Assembly: GCA_036266995.1 (NCBI GenBank) | Contig: DATAWX010000082.1 | Location: 1 to 26,153, forward strand | Source of the DNA: GCA-003244245 sp036266995 | Lineage (GTDB): Bacteria; Actinomycetota; Actinomycetes; Mycobacteriales; Pseudonocardiaceae | DNA: 26,153 nucleotides | Reading direction: 5' to 3' | In this document: piece by piece, positions 23,415 through 26,153 of the stretch | How the letters are laid out: each line of letters begins with the position of its first letter | Position numbering within the stretch: position 1 is the first letter of the stretch | The notes under the pieces: model-generated | Seen by the model: the letters and a program-made list of their open reading frames with translations, nothing else | Databases searched by the model: none | What the model was told of the DNA's origin: nothing | Program-made: the position numbers and the translations under genes

Positions 23415-23557
23415 ACGTTGACGAATCGGTGACCTTGCGGGTGATTGGAGCCTTCGACGCGCTGGCTCTGGCGATCTGACTAACCCGAGGATCACCGGTC
23501 TCGCCTGCCTCGGCTTCGCCAAGTGCAACAACGCCTGACAATCTGTTGACCACTGGG

Positions 23558-23650
23558 CTACTTCCAGCGGCCTTCCATACCCTCTAACTTCAGGACCACT
23601 TTACGTAACGACTCAACCGTGCGTGGAAGTCCTTCGAGAACGGATCCCAT
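23558..23650 (-). CDS. possible 30-aa peptide, uncertain
   Basis: A short frame from ATG 23650 to TAG 23558, encoding MGSVLEGLPRTVESLRKV and ending LEGMEGRWK. It is amphipathic and helix-like, and begins 13 bases after the stop of the 114-codon frame on the same strand. There is no clear Shine-Dalgarno. It may be a real small gene, or the frameshifted tail of that larger gene; I cannot decide. Confidence 0.25.
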   Translation of the reverse strand: MGSVLEGLPRTVESLRKVVLKLEGMEGRWK

Positions 23651-23663
23651 AGAACTGAGCGTT

Positions 23664-24008
23664 CTAGCGCTTCTCCCAATGTCCAGATCGGCAAGCATAG
23701 TAGAAGCGCGATACAGCTTTGCCGCTGCATCTACAGTCTAAGAATGCGCCGTATTGGCGAAGTTGATTCAATTCCGCCATCAAGTCTCGCAGGAGATCAG
23801 CCGCCTCTGAATCGTTCACTTCTAAGCGGGCGAGCGTTTCCGTAATCTGCTCCTGTTTCGCTGCGAACGCGTCAGTTAGAATGGTTTCCAGGGTGTCCTC
23901 GGTCAGCCGCGTAAGCCCTGCGAGTGCATCTTGACCCTCGGCTTCACGGGCCGATTTCCACTCTAAAAGTATTTCAGGGGGCGGTTTCAATCGGTTATGG
24001 CGACACAA
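23664..24008 (-). CDS. hypothetical protein, 5' end probably replaced by IS30
   Basis: An open frame of 114 codons whose first seven codons lie in the terminal repeat of the adjacent IS30 element. The only start codons in this part are TTG (24008 and 23990), so the original N-terminus was probably cut off by the insertion. The readable protein is helical and acidic (DALAGLTRLTEDTLETIL, then KQEQITETLARLEVNDSEAADLLRDLMAELNQL), consistent with coiled coil. It ends in a Cys/aromatic-rich segment, FLDCRCSGKAVSRFYYACRSGHW, that might bind a metal. I do not recognise the family. Codon use is less G/C-biased than in the core genes, suggesting transferred DNA. It may be a pseudogene. Confidence 0.45.
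   Translation of the reverse strand: MCRHNRLKPPPEILLEWKSAREAEGQDALAGLTRLTEDTLETILTDAFAAKQEQITETLARLEVNDSEAADLLRDLMAELNQLRQYGAFLDCRCSGKAVSRFYYACRSGHWEKR
23987..24005 (+). repeat. IS30 left terminal inverted repeat
   Basis: TCAATCGGTTATGGCGACA. It overlaps the last codons and stop of the transposase gene. Confidence 0.8.
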
Positions 24009-24994
24009 TGCTCCGCGATCAGCTTATCGAAGACCTCGACCGGTTTCTTCCAGTCTAGCGTCTTGCGTGGTCTGCCATTAAGTTCTGCCGCTACTCTATC
24101 AAGTTCTTCTTGGCTGTGCAAGGACAGGTCGGTGCCTTTCGGAAAATACTGTCGGAGTAGCCCGTTGGTGTTCTCGTTGGTGCCGCGCTGCCACGGTGAG
24201 TGCGGGTCGCAGAAGTAGATGGGCAGACCGGTGCGGACGGTAAACTCAGCGTGCCGGGACATTTCCTTGCCTTGGTCCCAGGTCACGCTGTTGCGCAGGA
24301 ACTCAGGGAGCGTCTCCATTTTTTTAGCCAGGAGCGCGGCCACGCGTTCGGCGGTTCGATCGTAGGGAATTCGCACGAGCATGGTGAATCTGCTGGTACG
24401 CTCGACCAGGGTGGCAATTTGCGATTTTCCGCCTTTTCCGATGATCAGGTCTCCTTCCCAGAAACCGGGCACCGCACGATCGTCGGCTTCCGCCGGACGC
24501 TCGCTGATGTTGACCATGTCTGGGATCGTTCCCCTGCTCAGAGCCGCACGCGACCGGGGAACCCGCCTAGCCCGGCCCTGCCGCAACGCGAGTTTCAGCT
24601 CGGTGCGCAGCTCGCCTTTCGCCTGCAGGTACAGTGTTTGATAAATCGTCTCGTGGGACACTCTCATCTCCGGATCGTCAGGGTACTCCTCATCCAGTCT
24701 CGCACTAATCTGCTCCGGAGACCACTTCTGTTCCAAGCCCTCGTTCACCGCATCATGCAGATGGGAGGAGGCCGCCAATTTCCTTTCCTTCGGCCGCGGC
24801 TTGAACGACTCATAGCGCTCTTGAGCAGCACAAGCCCGGTAATCGGTGGCACCGCCGTTACGCTCGATCTCGCGCGCGATCGTGCCGTGGTGTCGCCCGA
24901 GCAGCTTCCCGATGCAACGCGCCGAATTTCCCCGGCTTAATTCTCGGGAGATCGTCTCCCGTTCTTGGGCGCACAACGGCTCAGCTCCACTCAT
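23987..24994 (-). CDS. IS30 family transposase
   Basis: A 335-residue transposase starting at ATG 24994, with a G-rich GGGGGGA 6 bases upstream (a TTG one codon earlier is also open). The N-terminal helix-turn-helix region has RETISRELSRGNSARCIGKLLGRHHGTIAREI. The DDE catalytic triad is visible as Asp182 (WEGDLIIG), Asp240 (VTWDQGKE) and Glu274 (GTNENTNGLLRQYFPKGT); the 33-residue spacing between the second Asp and Glu is that of IS30. DPHSPWQRG is also diagnostic. The TGA stop coincides with the outermost bases of the left terminal repeat. Confidence 0.95.
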   Translation of the reverse strand: MSGAEPLCAQERETISRELSRGNSARCIGKLLGRHHGTIAREIERNGGATDYRACAAQERYESFKPRPKERKLAASSHLHDAVNEGLEQKWSPEQISARLDEEYPDDPEMRVSHETIYQTLYLQAKGELRTELKLALRQGRARRVPRSRAALSRGTIPDMVNISERPAEADDRAVPGFWEGDLIIGKGGKSQIATLVERTSRFTMLVRIPYDRTAERVAALLAKKMETLPEFLRNSVTWDQGKEMSRHAEFTVRTGLPIYFCDPHSPWQRGTNENTNGLLRQYFPKGTDLSLHSQEELDRVAAELNGRPRKTLDWKKPVEVFDKLIAEHCVAITD

Positions 24995-25033
24995 CAATCA
25001 TCCCCCCAGAAGATCCCCCCGGAAAGGGGGTAC

Positions 25034-25058
25034 CTTAGCAGAAGCAAAATCTGCTAGG
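25034..25058. repeat. hairpin between IS30 right end and transposase start
   Basis: CTTAGCAGA (25034-25042) pairs with TCTGCTAGG (25050-25058), nine pairs including one G-T, around the loop AGCAAAA. It lies in the transposase leader and may be an operator or an attenuating structure that limits read-in transcription. Confidence 0.5.
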
Positions 25059-25067
25059 ATAAGAGGC

Positions 25068-25086
25068 TGTCGCTATGACCGTTTGA
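25068..25086 (-). repeat. IS30 right terminal inverted repeat
   Basis: Reverse complement reads TCAAACGGTCATAGCGACA, 16 of 19 matches to the left repeat. It lies 74 bases upstream of the transposase start. Confidence 0.8.
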
Positions 25087-25133
25087 GCCCAAGCAACGCG
25101 CTTGCCCCGTACTGAGCGACGGCCGGAAGCGGC

Positions 25134-25184
25134 CTTCACACACCGAAGAGGTCACTGGTTCGATCCCGGTAACGCCCGCCACCA
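25134..25184 (+). other. 3' half of a tRNA-Val-like sequence (att-site or relic)
   Basis: TTCACAC (a Val CAC-type anticodon loop) is followed by GAAGAGGTC, then a complete T-arm ACTGG-TTCGATC-CCGGT (25154-25170), AACGCCC, a G and CCACCA ending at 25184. A matching 5' acceptor strand (GGGCGTT-like) and D-arm are not found upstream, and the anticodon stem has two extra bases, so it is not a functional tRNA as read. Integrases usually recreate only the 3' half of a tRNA at one junction, so this may be an attachment-site remnant. The IS30 end is 47 bases upstream. Confidence 0.55.
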
Positions 25185-25230
25185 TCCGGGACCAGCTCGA
25201 CCTCACGATGTGAACGGGATCGCCCAAGTT

Positions 25231-25986
25231 TCACACTTGCGGTAGTCGCTCGTGATTCTGATACAGGTTACCAACGAGCAAATTTCGCCGATCCGCGATA
25301 GGATAGCTAACTTTTCGGTCGCGCTTACTAAAGAACTGGTTCGTCGGGTACGCAAGCCACTGATCAATCCGGGCGGCCTCAATCGGCGGTCGCGATCCTT
25401 CGGTCAACACAACCAGAAAAGGCGGGAAACGCAGCAACCAGTACGAGGTGCTATCGGTATTCCCGCTGCCCATACGGTCAATCGAAAATGACAGCAGTAC
25501 GTCTTGAAAGTAAGAGGTTCCAGCGTTGGCCAACGCGACGTGGAGCGTCAACGGCTCAATCGAGGTTGGTTCATCCGAATGGTAGGCAGTCGCCAGCTGT
25601 GAACAGTCATCGAGTAAATAGCGGCTCCTCTGAACCGCAAGGATCATACCGAGCACATGTCGGACAATCCTGCCAGGATGCAAGTTAACGACCCGATAGG
25701 CCCCCAGCTCGGTTCCGTGCTCCATTGGTAGACTGAACGCTCCATTAGGCTGCGCAATTGCCCATAGATCGTTGGGTGGGTAACCACTTGCGTTATGGAA
25801 TGCAGCAGCAGCTTGCGTAAGATGCCCGATTACATCATTGCGCCACAGTGCATATGCTTGAGGCAACCCACGCTGGCTAGCTTTGCTGTTGCACTCTTCG
25901 CAGAGCGAGGGGATGGTGTGGCCTTCCTCGAAGCTCCGCAGTACAATTAGGGCGCCATCTTGCTCATTGTAGAGGTTGATTGGTAG
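25231..25986 (-). pseudogene. 5'-truncated gene, HNH/zinc-knuckle-like protein
   Basis: An open frame of 251 codons with no ATG or GTG near its beginning; it opens LPINLYNEQDGALIVLRSF right at the edge of an IS66-like sequence, and the first possible start is a TTG 40 codons in. Those 40 codons are clearly part of the protein: EEGHTIPSLCEECNSKASQRG looks like the second half of an HNH_5-type zinc site (CxxCN). The first CxxC and the EH pair would lie in the missing part. The following 200 residues (HGTELGAYRVVNLHPGRIVRHVLGMILAVQ and beyond) form a domain I do not recognise. The stop TGA at 25231 looks native. Lower G/C codon use indicates acquired DNA. Confidence 0.6.
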
Positions 25987-26153
25987 CTATTCAGCCGCCC
26001 CCGAGGTCGGTGACAGGCTTGATGTGGCCGGTAGGTCGTTCGGCCGGTGTGTCGGCTTGATCTTGCGGGTGTTGTTGTGATCATGGGCTGGTGTCCGAGC
26101 CGGTGCCGTCCTCTGTGGAGGAGTTGGCTGGGCTGGTCATCGAGCTTCGCGCG
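25985..26153 (+). mobile_element. IS66-type insertion sequence, left end (partial)
   Basis: From about 25985 the sequence changes abruptly from the truncated gene to G/C-rich DNA (starting near TAGCTATTCAGCCGCCC) that leads to the start of an IS66-like transposase. The leader has direct repeats GGCTTGAT (26018, 26054) flanking two GGCCGG copies. The right end lies outside the window, so terminal repeats and target duplication cannot be checked. Confidence 0.5.
26091..26153 (+). CDS. IS66 family transposase, N-terminal fragment
   Basis: GTG 26091 begins a frame open to the window edge: VSEPVPSSVEELAGLVIELRA (21 codons). The pattern of a short acidic start followed by EELAxLVxELRA is the usual N-terminus of actinobacterial IS66 transposases, which then continue into a coiled coil and DDE domain. 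Only the first 21 residues are visible, so the call rests on this motif and on the insertion-like context. Confidence 0.55.
   Translation, partial: MSEPVPSSVEELAGLVIELRA

Larger units (their letters stand above)
22790..23557. other. gene-poor region of a probable decayed integrated element
   Basis: About 770 bases without a gene I can support. Several reading frames cross it, but they have low-complexity Arg/Ala/Ser-rich translations. The one stretch that reads like real protein is ELPVYMETQIRGDNSGNPG followed by VEDFLYVFKPGRHG (plus strand, about 22941-23040), flanked by unlike sequence, so it may be a gene relic. The first part carries tandem repeats and the second half is crowded with inverted repeats (separate entries). 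Base composition shifts from G/C-rich to more A/T-rich at about 23,400. Confidence 0.6.
23987..25086 (-). mobile_element. IS30-family insertion sequence, complete
   Basis: An element of about 1.1 kb with one transposase gene and terminal inverted repeats. The left end begins TCAATCGGTTATGGCGACA (23987-24005); the reverse complement of the right end reads TCAAACGGTCATAGCGACA (25068-25086). They match at 16 of 19 positions. No convincing 2-3-bp target duplication is seen, so the exact outer base may be off by a few. The transposase is intact, so the element could still be active. Confidence 0.85.

Noticed and set aside
23329..23553. 74-codon minus-strand frame across the palindromes
   Set aside because: Half of it is translated inverted repeat; there is no ribosome binding site and no recognisable motif.
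24200..24940. 246-codon plus-strand frame opposite the IS30 transposase
   Set aside because: Antisense to an intact transposase with a complete DDE triad; no independent support.

Overview
The window is chromosomal DNA from a high-GC Gram-positive actinomycete. Most genes start with GTG and overlap their neighbour by 4 bases (GTGA or ATGA). From base 1 to about 21,900 the order 5S rRNA / TPR protein / HAD phosphatase / 55-aa protein / tlyA / nadK / recN / steA / steB / pyrG / nudix / xerD / parA / scpA / scpB / rluB / cmk / der follows the Mycobacterium tuberculosis Rv1691-Rv1713 block. Extra genes (two VOC proteins, ald, an ABC exporter pair, plsC) and the type of palindromes at the end of recN make a member of the Pseudonocardiales more likely than a mycobacterium. 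This placement is inference; no species can be named.

Layout. 1-144: the 3' end of a 5S rRNA and a strong rRNA-operon terminator. 238-3995: a translationally coupled set (TPR protein, glycerol-phosphate-type HAD phosphatase, 55-aa conserved protein, TlyA rRNA methyltransferase, NAD kinase). 4091-5399: two glyoxalase-fold (VOC) proteins. 5449-9415: recN, then two inner-membrane cell-separation proteins (steA, steB), with two palindromes lying across the end of recN. 9468-13961: pyrG, ADP-ribose pyrophosphatase, alanine dehydrogenase and a XerD-type recombinase, each overlapping the next by 4 bases. 14018-17178: parA-like ATPase, scpA, scpB and rluB, a chromosome-organisation cluster. 17192-18951 (minus strand): a DrrAB-type ABC exporter, convergent with rluB. 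19101-21930: cmk, plsC and der. 22018-22614: a FrnE/DsbA-like protein. 22661-22734: tRNA-Pro(GGG) with its own terminator.

Downstream of tRNA-Pro the character changes abruptly. Core genes stop, the DNA becomes visibly more A/T-rich after about 23,400, and the region looks like a decayed integrative element. Next to the tRNA there are tandem 11-bp repeats. Then comes a non-coding stretch packed with nested inverted repeats (22-bp, 16-bp and shorter arms). An orphan 114-codon frame runs out of the end of a complete IS30-family element (23987-25086). Beyond that lie a tRNA-Val-like 3' half and a gene for a protein with a zinc-knuckle/HNH-like motif, whose 5' end has been removed by an IS66-type element running off the right edge. 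The most interesting unexplained parts are the palindrome cluster (23071-23414), the orphan and truncated genes of this island, the recN-terminal palindromes, and an 18-bp tandem repeat that creates the scpB/rluB junction.
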